Shown here one piece after another: positions 52,759-61,630 of a stretch of 64,000 bases of DNA (position 1 is its first letter; each line of letters starts with the position of its first letter). The notes under the pieces are model-generated. The model was not told the DNA's origin, did not search any database, and saw nothing but the letters and a program-made list of their open reading frames with translations. This DNA is from Leptothoe sp034932105. GTDB taxonomy: Bacteria; Cyanobacteriota; Cyanobacteriia; Phormidesmidales; Phormidesmidaceae. The stretch covers positions 38,149 through 102,148 of the forward strand of contig NZ_JAYGIG010000117.1 in assembly GCF_034932105.1 (NCBI RefSeq), in the 5' to 3' direction. Both the position numbers and the translations under genes were made by a program.

Positions 52759-52903
52759 AGTACGTCGTTGCTGATTGGGGGCAATCCATCAATCTGAGCG
52801 ATCTGCTGACCTCACTGCTGTTGGTCGAGAGTGACCAGATTCAATCCTGCCAAACCTGCCAAAGATTAGTAACGCCAACTATTAATACCCTTTCACCTTC
52901 GCT

Positions 52904-53698
52904 ATGTGCCGTTTACTTGCGTATTTAGGAGAACCCATCCCCCTTGAAGATCTTATTTTTAAACCTAAGCATTCCCTAATTGTTCAAAGCTATCAACCCA
53001 AAGAACTAGAGGTGGCTCTGCTCAATGCCGATGGCTTTGGCATCGGCTGGCACCACCCAGACGATATGGCAGCGGAGCCCTTTGTCTATCGCAATGTCTT
53101 ACCGATCTGGAATGATGCGAATTTGCCCCACCTATGTCGGTACGTCCGATCCCGGTCCTTCGTTTCTAACATTCGCAGTGCCACCCCAGGGCTACCCCTA
53201 GACTTTAGTAACTGTCAGCCGTTTCGCCATGGTCAGCTGCTATTTGTCCATAACGGCTGGATCGATCAATTTCGCCAAACCCTCTATCGCCCGATGCGAG
53301 ACCTGATTGGGGATCTGGCCTATCAAAATATTTACGGTCTCACCGATTCCGAACACATATTCGCCCTGATTACCCATTTACTAGAGCTAGAACCCCAGGT
53401 GGGATTGCTAGGGGCTTTAGAACAGGCCATTGAAATGATTCAATCCTTGGCCAATAAGTATGCCGTGCGGGTGTCGGGGGTGATTGTACTGAGCGATGGT
53501 GATCAGTTGGTGGCCGCACGTTTTGATAACCAGGCCAAAGCTCCCTCGTTTTATCTGCTACGCCAGCCCAAGGGCATTATCTTGGCCTCTGAACCTTTAT
53601 TCGAAGGGGAGTGGGAGCCCCTGGCCCAAGCCCATAGTTTGACCGTTGCTGCTACCGATCTTCAACCCCATATCCATGGTTTTTCTTGCACTGCCTAA
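52904..53698 (+). CDS. class II glutamine amidotransferase, EgtC-like
   Basis: This 264-residue Ntn-hydrolase starts MCRLLAYLGEP, so that Cys2 becomes the N-terminal nucleophile once Met is removed. Family motifs are LNADGFGIGWH, FVSNIRSATPG, CQPFRHGQLLFVHNGWIDQF and LTDSEHIFALITHLLE. The closest characterised relative is EgtC, the amidohydrolase of ergothioneine synthesis, but no other egt gene lies here. The molecule it deamidates is therefore not established. The start is fixed by the need for Cys2. Confidence 0.9.
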   Translation: MCRLLAYLGEPIPLEDLIFKPKHSLIVQSYQPKELEVALLNADGFGIGWHHPDDMAAEPFVYRNVLPIWNDANLPHLCRYVRSRSFVSNIRSATPGLPLDFSNCQPFRHGQLLFVHNGWIDQFRQTLYRPMRDLIGDLAYQNIYGLTDSEHIFALITHLLELEPQVGLLGALEQAIEMIQSLANKYAVRVSGVIVLSDGDQLVAARFDNQAKAPSFYLLRQPKGIILASEPLFEGEWEPLAQAHSLTVAATDLQPHIHGFSCTA

Positions 53699-53821
53699 CC
53701 CCGGGGCTGCCGATGAATCGTAACTACCTGTGGGCGGGTAAACATTGCAAATTGTGCGATCGCACCCAATACCCCCATAGCAACGATATAAAATACGACG
53801 GTAGAAAATTGGCACAATACT

Positions 53822-54394
53822 TTGCAGTCCTTACTCTCTATCGCCCGTAGGATAGACGCATTTACCCTCCAAATAGGCAAGTTCGCCTACTGGTTGGTAC
53901 TGGTGATGATTGGCGTGGGCACCTGGAATGTGCTCGGTCGCTACCTCGGTAATCTCGTGGGCCAAAACCTCAGTTCTAATGCCCTGATCGAAACCCAGTG
54001 GTACCTATTTGATGTGGTCTTTTTGCTGGGGGCCGCCTATACCCTGCAAAAAAATGGCCATGTGCGGGTGGATGTGTTTTACGATCGCTGGTCCCGGCGG
54101 GGTAAGGCCCTGGCCGACTTCATTGGCACGGTGATATTCCTCATTCCCTTTTCCGTCTTAGTGCTTTATTTCTCTTGGGGGGCCGTGATCAAGTCCTGGG
54201 CGGTGTGGGAAAATTCACCGGACCCCGGAGGACTGTTGCGCTTTCCCATCAAAACGATGATTTTGGTCAGCTTTGGGCTGCTGATATTACAAGGCATCTC
54301 GGAAGCGATTAAAAATTGGGCCATTTTTTCCGGCCACTTACCAGCGGATGACACTGTCCATACCCTAGAGCAGGGGGTGAATGATGCTGATTGA
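53822..54394 (+). CDS. TRAP transporter small permease subunit (DctQ type)
   Basis: This 190-residue protein has four membrane helices (WLVLVMIGVGTWNVLGRYLG and following). The characteristic loop is ALIETQWYLFDVVFLLGAAY followed by LQKNGHVRVDVFYDRWSRRG. With the large permease it forms the membrane part of a tripartite ATP-independent transporter that couples Na+ or H+ to uptake. The apparent start is a TTG at 53822 without a good ribosome binding site. The gene overlaps dctM by 14 bases, so both are translated from one mRNA. Confidence 0.9.
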   Translation: MQSLLSIARRIDAFTLQIGKFAYWLVLVMIGVGTWNVLGRYLGNLVGQNLSSNALIETQWYLFDVVFLLGAAYTLQKNGHVRVDVFYDRWSRRGKALADFIGTVIFLIPFSVLVLYFSWGAVIKSWAVWENSPDPGGLLRFPIKTMILVSFGLLILQGISEAIKNWAIFSGHLPADDTVHTLEQGVNDAD

Positions 54395-55715
54395 TTGGCT
54401 GGGGCCAATGATGTTTGCTGGTACCCTGGTGCTGCTATCCCTGGGATATCCCGTTGCTTTTTCCCTGGGTGGGGTGGCCATTCTATTTGGCCTGTTGGGG
54501 ATTTCCCTCGGGGTGTTTGACCCTATTTTTATGACCGCGATGCCGCAACGCATATTCGGCATCATGAATAATTTCACCCTGCTGGCCATTCCCTATTTCA
54601 TTTTTATGGGGGCAATGCTAGACAAGTCCGGCATTGCGGAAAACCTGCTGGAAACCATGGGCAGTCTGTTTGGTCGGTTGCGGGGTGGGTTGGCTATTGC
54701 GGTGGTGGTGGTGGGCGCACTGCTGGCGGCAACTACTGGAGTGGTTGCGGCAACGGTGGTGACCATGGGCCTGATTTCCCTGCCCACCATGCTGCGCTAC
54801 GGCTACAACAAAGATGTGGCGACGGGAGTCATTGCTGCGTCAGGTACTCTGGGGCAGATCATTCCCCCCAGCATTGTGTTAGTGGTGCTCGCGGATCAGC
54901 TGGGGGTGTCCGTGGGGGATTTGTTTTTAGGCTCATTTATCCCCGGTTTGCTAATGGCTGGGACCTATGTGGTGCATGTGACGATCCTGGCTTTTGTCCG
55001 TCCGGACCTGCTGCCTGCCCTCCCGCCGGAGTTATTGAAAATTCGGGGTAAAGCCTTGGCCCTCAAGGTATTGAAAGTCATGGTGCCGCCGCTGGTGCTG
55101 ATTTTGTTGGTGTTGGGCAGCATCTTCTTTGGGGTGGCCACACCTACGGAAGCGGGGGCTTTGGGTGGGGTGGGGGCGATGGTGCTGGCTGGGTTTAACC
55201 GGCAGCTGACGATCCGCAACCTGCGTGAGGTGTGTGATAACACGCTGCGTACCACCACCATGGTGATTTTCATTCTGTTGGGCTCGACGGCCTTTAGCCT
55301 AGTGTTTCGCGGACTGCGGGGGGACAGTTTTATATTTGATGTGCTGACCAACTTGCCCGGTGGTGAGGTGGGTTTTTTAGTGGTCAGCATGGCGACGGTC
55401 TTTTTCCTGGGCTTTTTTATTGACTTCTTTGAGATTGCGTTTATTGTGATTCCCCTATTTGCGCCGGTGGCTCAGCAGTTGGGGCTGGATCTGGTGTGGT
55501 ACGGGGTGATCATTGGGACCAATTTGCAAACGTCGTTTTTGACGCCCCCCTTTGGGTTTGCCCTGTTTTATTTGCGGGGGGTGGCGCCTAAGGAGGTGTC
55601 CACAGGGAATATTTATCGCGGTGTGGTGCCGTTTATTGCGTTGCAATTGCTGCTGCTGGTGATGATTATTGTATTTCCAGGTTTGGTGAATTGGCTGCCG
55701 TCGCTGAGCGGGTAA
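54381..55715 (+). CDS. TRAP transporter large permease subunit (DctM type)
   Basis: This is a 444-residue protein with about 12 membrane helices. Typical motifs are LAIPYFIFMGAMLDKSGIAE, the first-half loop GVIAASGTLGQIIPPSIVLV and the repeat in the second half ending NLQTSFLTPPFGFALFYLRG. It works with the small subunit (overlap 54381-54394) and a periplasmic receptor. The likely receptor is encoded 3 kb away on the opposite strand at 58781-59893, a TakP-like protein for alpha-keto acids or related carboxylates. The split arrangement differs from the usual compact dctPQM operon. Confidence 0.93.
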   Translation: MMLIDWLGPMMFAGTLVLLSLGYPVAFSLGGVAILFGLLGISLGVFDPIFMTAMPQRIFGIMNNFTLLAIPYFIFMGAMLDKSGIAENLLETMGSLFGRLRGGLAIAVVVVGALLAATTGVVAATVVTMGLISLPTMLRYGYNKDVATGVIAASGTLGQIIPPSIVLVVLADQLGVSVGDLFLGSFIPGLLMAGTYVVHVTILAFVRPDLLPALPPELLKIRGKALALKVLKVMVPPLVLILLVLGSIFFGVATPTEAGALGGVGAMVLAGFNRQLTIRNLREVCDNTLRTTTMVIFILLGSTAFSLVFRGLRGDSFIFDVLTNLPGGEVGFLVVSMATVFFLGFFIDFFEIAFIVIPLFAPVAQQLGLDLVWYGVIIGTNLQTSFLTPPFGFALFYLRGVAPKEVSTGNIYRGVVPFIALQLLLLVMIIVFPGLVNWLPSLSG

Positions 55716-55863
55716 ACTCCAAATGTCCGGGCGTTGCGCCTCTACAGTCGTCAATGTGGCCGTCAATGTGGTCGTCAATGTTTAGAACATCTAAGACTGT
55801 GCTTATTGCTGACCATGACCCTTGTATTAGTGATCACTAGCTATTGTTGATGAGTGGATTCCC

Positions 55864-57030
55864 ATGGAAAATGCGTTAGGCGGGCGACGAATTCTTTGGC
55901 TGCAAGTTTTAGGATTGGCTATGGTGCAGGGGTCGATTTCCCTGACGTGGGTTATTTACAATCTCTATTTAGATGATTTGCTGCTAACGCTTGGATTCTC
56001 AGCGGGGTTGGCCACCGTACTGCTAGTGATTGAAAATGCTATAGGGGCGGTGATGGAGCCCCTGATGGGGACTTTTTCGGACCAACGGCAGCGTTGGGTC
56101 GGTAGCTCCTTTCCGCTGATTGCCCTGGGGATGATTGTGTCGGCTGTATGCTTTTTGGCGATTCCGTTAGTGGTGTTGGGGGGCGCGTCCCTGAAGGCCC
56201 TGCTGCCCTTTGCCTTGGTGGCCTGGGCCTTGGCGATGACCATTTTTCGCAGTCCAGCGCTATCGCTGCTGGGGCGCTATGCTTTTGGAGCCGACTTGCC
56301 CCAGGCGGCGAGTCTATTGACCATGGTGGGCGGTGTCACGCGGGCGATGGTCCCCCTAGTTAGCGGCTTTATTTTGGGTTTGGGGCCCTTGGCGGCGTTT
56401 TCTATTGGCACGGTGGTGTTACTGGTGGCTGCCTTGGTGCTAGGGCAGGTACAGCCCAATCGATCGGTGTCTAGCTCTCCGTCTTCATCGGTGGTCAATG
56501 GCCAATTGCAATGGGCCAATCTGCCGTGGATATTTGGCACCGGAGCTTCGGTGTCTGTGGGGCTGAGGCTATTGTTGGGCAGCTTTCCTAAGGCGGTATC
56601 TGCCACGGGATTTGGTCGGCCGGAATTGATTATGGTGGTGCTGTTTGTGGTGGTGGCGCTGAGTGCTTTGCCCTGTGGGCAGCTGGCGACTAAGCTGGGG
56701 AATCGCAAGGCGATGATATTTGGATTTGGTGGGCTGATTGTAGCGACTGGGGTAACCAGTGTGATGGGGACGGCTGGGGCGGCTGTGTTGGTTGCGATCG
56801 CAATCGGCATAGCCTTCAGTCTGGTAGGTAATGGCACCCTACCCTATGCCCTTTCCATGGTGCCCCCCACAAAAGCAGGTTTAGGTACCGGTCTCTACTT
56901 TAGCGGCGGAGCGGCAGCCATGAGTGTGTTGGGCAGTATTGGAGAGGATTTGAGCCTAACCGTCTCGTTAGTAGTCGCTGCTATTAGCTTTGCAGCAGCA
57001 GCAGGCTGTATTGTCGCCAAGCAGCCATAA
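55864..57030 (+). CDS. major facilitator superfamily transporter
   Basis: This is a 388-residue protein with about 12 predicted membrane helices in two halves joined by a polar loop (about 195-215, SVSSSPSSSVVNGQLQ). Motif A-like sequence FSDQRQRWVGSSFPL lies in the loop after helix 2. The halves end LGTGLYFSGGAAAMSV. The substrate is unknown. It lies between the TRAP permease genes and a lipoprotein gene, all on the plus strand, so it could be part of the same locus. Confidence 0.88.
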   Translation: MENALGGRRILWLQVLGLAMVQGSISLTWVIYNLYLDDLLLTLGFSAGLATVLLVIENAIGAVMEPLMGTFSDQRQRWVGSSFPLIALGMIVSAVCFLAIPLVVLGGASLKALLPFALVAWALAMTIFRSPALSLLGRYAFGADLPQAASLLTMVGGVTRAMVPLVSGFILGLGPLAAFSIGTVVLLVAALVLGQVQPNRSVSSSPSSSVVNGQLQWANLPWIFGTGASVSVGLRLLLGSFPKAVSATGFGRPELIMVVLFVVVALSALPCGQLATKLGNRKAMIFGFGGLIVATGVTSVMGTAGAAVLVAIAIGIAFSLVGNGTLPYALSMVPPTKAGLGTGLYFSGGAAAMSVLGSIGEDLSLTVSLVVAAISFAAAAGCIVAKQP

Positions 57031-57219
57031 AGCCTGTTTGGCCGCGCTCTATTGTCATCCGGATAAACTTTGATTTGATCTTTACGATGGGAGGCAAGGC
57101 CAGAGCATCGTTAGGCAAATGTCGTTCAGGCTGCTTTCTCTAAAGCGGTTTTCCCCCTGGGGGGTATTGAAGTGCAAAAAAAGAAGTGTTTCAATAAGAG
57201 GCCGCTTTAGGAAAACGTT

Positions 57220-58011
57220 ATGGATAGAAATCGGTTGTGGAGTGTGGCTGTTATCCCATGCTTATTAGGGGTTGTGGCTTGTACTCAGTCGCCCGAAGTT
57301 CAGGTTGGCACGCTAGAACTGCGGGCCAACGGCGAAGACTTTATTCGGCAGGGATTTACTAGCAAAGACGGCTGGCAAATCGAGTTTGACCACGTTTATA
57401 CCAACATTAAGGACGTGGTTGCCTATCAGTCAGAGCCTCCTTTTAATCCGGAGGCGGATGTGAACATTACCGCTGAGACCAAGGCCCTACTACTCACTGA
57501 CTCAGCCAGTGTGGACTTGGCCGAAGGTGACAACAACGCTGCGCCTATCCTAGTGGGGCAGGTAGAAACTCCAGCAGGCCGTTACAATGCCCTATCTTGG
57601 AAGCTGGTTTCAGAAAACGCACCATCGTTGGTACTGATCGGCACCGCCACCCGTAATGGTGAAACAATTCCGTTTGAAATTGCCATGAACCCATCGTTTG
57701 AGTTTTTCTGCGGTGACTTTATTGGCGATGAGCGCAAAGGGATTTTGGACCCTGGGGGAACGGCAGAGGTAGAAACCACCTTTCACTTTGACCATCTGTT
57801 TGGTGATATCGATACCCCTGAAGATGATGTACTCAATCAAGGAGCACTGGGCTTTGACCCATTTGCGGCTTTAGCACAGGACGGCACTGTGAATGTAACT
57901 CCTGAAGACTTAGAGGCAAAGCTCACTGGGGCAGAGCAACTCCAGCTCGCTGATATCTATCAGGGGCTGGGACATGTCGGTGAGGGCCACTGCCGCGCCG
58001 AGGCAATTTAA
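57220..58011 (+). CDS. predicted lipoprotein of unknown function
   Basis: This 263-residue exported lipoprotein has a signal ending LLGVVAC (Cys21). The mature part is beta-rich and acidic (VGTLELRANGEDFIRQGF, KDGWQIEFDHVYTNIKDVV, VGQVETPAGRYNALSWKLV, FDHLFGDIDTP) and finishes with LADIYQGLGHVGEGHC. The pattern resembles DUF4382-like or metal-binding MbnP-like beta-sandwich lipoproteins with scattered His and Asp, but I cannot assign it to a family with confidence. Its stop codon lies inside a 48-bp tandem duplication shared with the convergent repeat protein gene. Confidence 0.75.
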   Translation: MDRNRLWSVAVIPCLLGVVACTQSPEVQVGTLELRANGEDFIRQGFTSKDGWQIEFDHVYTNIKDVVAYQSEPPFNPEADVNITAETKALLLTDSASVDLAEGDNNAAPILVGQVETPAGRYNALSWKLVSENAPSLVLIGTATRNGETIPFEIAMNPSFEFFCGDFIGDERKGILDPGGTAEVETTFHFDHLFGDIDTPEDDVLNQGALGFDPFAALAQDGTVNVTPEDLEAKLTGAEQLQLADIYQGLGHVGEGHCRAEAI

Positions 58012-58086
58012 GCAGCCTTAGTACGAGCATCCAGCGCTTGCCGCGCCGAGGAAATTTAAGCAGCCTTAGTCCGAGCATCCAACGCT
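57991..58086. repeat. 48-bp tandem duplication spanning two convergent gene ends
   Basis: The units at 57991-58038 and 58039-58086 differ at only a few bases. Each contains the end of the plus-strand lipoprotein (with TAA) and the end of the minus-strand repeat protein (LDARTKAA and TAA on the other strand). The duplication leaves a nonfunctional second copy of both ends in the gap. Confidence 0.85.
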
Positions 58087-58562
58087 TCCAATCGAGTGGC
58101 TTGAATATCTGCAACAGCTTTAGTCTGATGATTCAGGTGCTCAAGACGCAGCTTGTGAACGCTATTTTTAGTGCGGGCGTCCAGGGCATCTAGACGAGCC
58201 GCTTGGATGTCGTCAATAGCCTTAGTTTGGTGATTCAGATATTCAACCTGGATTTTGTGTTCAACCGTTGTTTTAGTCCGAGCATCAAGGGCTTCTAAGC
58301 GAGCTTCCTGAATGTTATCAACAGTCTTAGTGCGGGCATCAAGAGCGCCTAGGCGAGCCGCTTGGATATCTTCGATAGCCTTAGTCTGGTTGTTGAGATG
58401 CTCAAGGCGTAGATTGTGGACAGAATTTTTAGTGCGGGCGTCGAGAGCTTCTAAGCGAGCAGTTTGAATATCGACATTAGCAGGCTCAACAGCAGAGGCT
58501 ACGGGAGCAACCGCAGCTGCAGCAACAAGAACAGTTAAAGCGGAAAGAAGTGTGCGTTTCAT
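58056..58562 (-). CDS. secreted helical tandem-repeat protein
   Basis: This 168-residue protein has a signal peptide (MKRTLLSALTVLVAAAAVAP, cleavage near ASA-VEP) followed by tandem helical repeats of about 34 residues. Each unit has two halves of about 17: DIQAARLEALDARTKN and SVHKLRLEHLNHQTKAI. Four to five units are visible, one truncated. The pattern of Leu, His, Arg and Gln suggests a coiled coil or helical bundle in the periplasm or thylakoid lumen. I recognise no family. It stands convergent to a lipoprotein gene and next to a TRAP receptor gene, which hints at an envelope role only. Confidence 0.75.
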   Translation of the reverse strand: MKRTLLSALTVLVAAAAVAPVASAVEPANVDIQTARLEALDARTKNSVHNLRLEHLNNQTKAIEDIQAARLGALDARTKTVDNIQEARLEALDARTKTTVEHKIQVEYLNHQTKAIDDIQAARLDALDARTKNSVHKLRLEHLNHQTKAVADIQATRLEALDARTKAA

Positions 58563-58780
58563 GGTTAAACCCCCTTGAACAATCAATGATTGACTTCATT
58601 AATTACAAGAATGCAGGAGCTACCTGAACGCTATCTGACGGGTAACTGAGGATTGTTTAAGGGGCTTCTGAGGTTGGCTGAGGGAAAGTGGTGAGGGGGA
58701 TCACAACCCCCAAACATTCCTACCCCCCTCATTTGTGTTTTCAGATATGTCACCCCTGTGTCTGTGGGGACCGTTGGATT

Positions 58781-59893
58781 CTAAGTTGCTTGATTAGAGA
58801 AGCTAGCAAAGCCTAGTTCGTTGATGCGGTTCCAGCCGTAAATTGAGGTGCGGAAGGACACCCACTGATCGTAGATCTCCTTAAAATCGGCATCCTGACT
58901 AGCGTTTTCTTCATAGATTTCAAAGGCGGCTTTTTCAGCAGCTGCCAAAATTTCATTGCTAAAGGGCTTGATCTGCACGTTGGCTGCCAACAGGCTCTGG
59001 AGGGCGGCTCCATTAACCGCATCGTATTTTGCCAGGGTGCTAATGTTAGATTCCATGCAAGCTGTTTTCACAATTTCCTGATACAGCGCCGGTAGCGAAT
59101 TCCAGGCATCCAGGTTGATGAGCATGTCAAAGGATGGACCGGGCTCCCACCAGCCAGGATAGTAGTAAAACTGAGCAGCTTTTTGCAGACCGAGCTTTTC
59201 ATCGTCGTAGGGACCGACCCACTCAGCGGCATCAATGGCCCCCCGCTCTAGGGCTAGGAAAATCTCACTGCCGGGCAGGTTCTGAACGTTCACCCCCAAC
59301 TTGGCCATGACCTGGCCGCCGAGGCCAGGAATGCGCATTTTTAGGCCCTGGAGGTCCGCAGCGGTATTGATCTCTTTTTTAAACCAGCCGCCCATTTGAA
59401 CGCCCGTATTGCCGGCGGGGAAGTTAATGGTGTTAAAGGTAGCGTAGAGCTTTTGCATTAATTCCAAGCCGCCGCCGTGGTAAAGCCAAGCGTTCTGCTG
59501 CTGGGCATTGAGGCCAAAGGGGACGGTGGTGCCAAAGGCGAGGGCTGCACTTTTGCCCACATAGTAGTAAGAGGCACTGTGGCCACATTCCATGCTGCCT
59601 TCTTCAACCGCGTCTAGGACCTGTAAGGGGGGGACGATTTCGCCGCCAGCATAGGGTTCGATGGTGAAGCGACCATCGGTCATGGCAGCGATGCGATCGC
59701 ACACAATTTCCGCCGCGCCAAACAACGTATCCAAAGATTTGGGCCAGCTAGTGGCCATTTTCCACCGCACCGTTGGCAGGGCCTCTCCATCACCAGCCGC
59801 AGAGGGAGCGGTGGATTGTTGGGCACAGGCGGTTAACGCGGCAGTACTGGCAGCACCGGTCAAGCCATAACCAATTAACTGTCTACGTTTCAT
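58781..59893 (-). CDS. TRAP transporter solute receptor, TakP-like
   Basis: This is a 370-residue extracytoplasmic solute receptor of the DctP family. The N-terminus MKRRQLIGYGLTGAASTAAL ends in a lipobox LTAC, and the RR pair is Tat-like. Conserved blocks are ATSWPKSLDTLFGAAEIV, GNTGVQMGGWFKKEINTAAD, LQGLKMRIPGLGGQVM, AAEWVGPYDDEKLGLQ and YYYPGWWEPGP. These blocks agree closely with my recollection of Rhodobacter TakP, which binds pyruvate and other 2-oxo acids with sodium. Cyanobacterial relatives include the glutamate-transport receptor GtrC, so the ligand is not settled. The probable membrane partners are at 53822-55715. Confidence 0.92.
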   Translation of the reverse strand: MKRRQLIGYGLTGAASTAALTACAQQSTAPSAAGDGEALPTVRWKMATSWPKSLDTLFGAAEIVCDRIAAMTDGRFTIEPYAGGEIVPPLQVLDAVEEGSMECGHSASYYYVGKSAALAFGTTVPFGLNAQQQNAWLYHGGGLELMQKLYATFNTINFPAGNTGVQMGGWFKKEINTAADLQGLKMRIPGLGGQVMAKLGVNVQNLPGSEIFLALERGAIDAAEWVGPYDDEKLGLQKAAQFYYYPGWWEPGPSFDMLINLDAWNSLPALYQEIVKTACMESNISTLAKYDAVNGAALQSLLAANVQIKPFSNEILAAAEKAAFEIYEENASQDADFKEIYDQWVSFRTSIYGWNRINELGFASFSNQAT

Positions 59894-60095
59894 AGCAATT
59901 CAGCACCTTACACGTGGGTTAAAACCGTCGGTTCGTATTGGTTGATACCATGTCGCCTGGAAATCATTAAATCACTCTGTCCAGAGGATTACTCCCCTTG
60001 GCAATAGTCGTTAATAAATCAGGCGTGGAAGGCTGGGCAAATTCCACTGTCCGCCCCCAAATGCGATAATGCCTAGGCTGTCTGTGATTTGCTAA

Positions 60096-61586
60096 ATGAC
60101 GCTAAAGCGGGTTGTTTTATCGATTTTGACGGGCCTTGTGGCGCTGGTGGTGGCCTCATCGCTATATGAAAGTTTTTCCCAGCCCCAGGTGACGGGACAG
60201 CTACAGCTGTATCAAAGTGATTTACTGCTGCAAGCGTCGGCCTGGGATGGACTGGACGAGGACGAGTTTAAGCAGTTGGGCAATGCCCTACTGGGGGCCA
60301 AACCGTTAGAAGTGGTCACGAAGCAGTATGAGTCGGTGCGTAAAGAAGCGGCGGAGGGGGTGGTGCGATCGCAAAAACAGCTCGCCCTTCAAGCCAATGC
60401 CATTACCCCCCAACCTGAAAAATTTAAGGCGGCCATTACCCAACAGCAAACCCTGATCGATGCCATTGACCTCAAGCTGGGCATCCTGGCCACTGAACAA
60501 AGAAACATTAACGATGCTCGTCAGCGTTGGCAATCCCTGACGGAGGGCGCTGGCCCCACGGCGGATGTAGCCAGTATTTTATTGGGCCTATGGGCGACAC
60601 CGCCGGCCATTTCCCCTGGGGCTGAAACGGCCATCACCAGCCAGCTCAGTGGCTGGTTTCAGTACCGCAGTTTAGAAAAGCTTTACACCCTAGATAACCG
60701 TTCCATGGACCTGGCTCAGTTGGCTGCACAAGAACAAGCAGCGGCCCAATCCAAGCTGCTGAAACTATCCGCCGTGGGGGCGATGCCCGTGTTGGGTTGC
60801 ATGGCCGGCGTGGGTCTGCTAGTCTTCCTGGTCGTACAGTGGTTTACCAACCGTGATCAGTCGCTTTTAGCGAAAGCCGTTGCACCTTGGGATGTGCCCT
60901 GGGACGGTGAAATTATTTGGCAGGTGCTGATTGTTGGCTTTTTCTTTGTGGGACAACTGCTGATTCCGCTGGTATTACAACTGTCAGGTCTGAACTTTGC
61001 GTCCACGGGCAGTCGTGGACGAGCGCTATATTCCATGATCTTTTATCTGTTAATGTCGGCCAGCGGCATTACGGTGCTGATCGCGTCGATCTGGACCTAT
61101 CGGCCCTTACCCCAGGATTGGTTTCAGTTCAAAGTATTCGATCGCTGGCCCCTGTGGGGAGTCGGGGGCTATGTGGTGGCCCTACCCCTGATGATCGCGA
61201 TCTCTGCCCTGAACCAACAAATCTGGCAGGGACAGGGAGGAAACAACCCCCTGCTGCAAACGGTTTTGCAAGAAAGCGATGTTGTTGCCCTCTTGCTATT
61301 TTTCCTGACGGCGGCGGTGGCAGCACCTGTGTTTGAAGAGATACTTTTTCGGGGCTTTTTACTCCCTTCCCTCACCCGGTATATGCCCGTTTGGGGAGCG
61401 ATTTTGTTGAGCAGCTTTATTTTTGCGTCCGCTCACCTCAGCCTGTCAGAAGTCATCCCCCTAACCTTGTTGGGGGCTATTCTGGCTTGGGTCTATACGC
61501 GATCGCGCAATTTACTTGCCCCCATGTTGATCCATAGCCTGTGGAACAGTGCCACTTTGGTGGGGCTGTTTTTACTCGGTGGCTAA
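60096..61586 (+). CDS. CPBP family intramembrane glutamic protease
   Basis: This 496-residue membrane protein has a C-terminal CPBP (Abi/Rce1-like) protease domain. Its motifs are EEILFRG with Glu414, Glu415 and Arg419, then FIFASAHLSLSE with His447, and PMLIHSLWNS with His480 and Asn484, all in membrane helices. The N-terminal half has one helix (about 5-22) followed by a soluble, helical, Gln/Glu-rich region (about 30-215), then further helices. Such proteases process membrane or prenylated peptides or act in self-immunity of bacteriocin clusters; no bacteriocin is seen nearby. The start ATG at 60096 fits. Confidence 0.9.
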   Translation: MTLKRVVLSILTGLVALVVASSLYESFSQPQVTGQLQLYQSDLLLQASAWDGLDEDEFKQLGNALLGAKPLEVVTKQYESVRKEAAEGVVRSQKQLALQANAITPQPEKFKAAITQQQTLIDAIDLKLGILATEQRNINDARQRWQSLTEGAGPTADVASILLGLWATPPAISPGAETAITSQLSGWFQYRSLEKLYTLDNRSMDLAQLAAQEQAAAQSKLLKLSAVGAMPVLGCMAGVGLLVFLVVQWFTNRDQSLLAKAVAPWDVPWDGEIIWQVLIVGFFFVGQLLIPLVLQLSGLNFASTGSRGRALYSMIFYLLMSASGITVLIASIWTYRPLPQDWFQFKVFDRWPLWGVGGYVVALPLMIAISALNQQIWQGQGGNNPLLQTVLQESDVVALLLFFLTAAVAAPVFEEILFRGFLLPSLTRYMPVWGAILLSSFIFASAHLSLSEVIPLTLLGAILAWVYTRSRNLLAPMLIHSLWNSATLVGLFLLGG

Positions 61587-61630
61587 TGTCCCAGAGTCAT
61601 TGGCAACAACAACGGCTGATCCTGTTTGTT

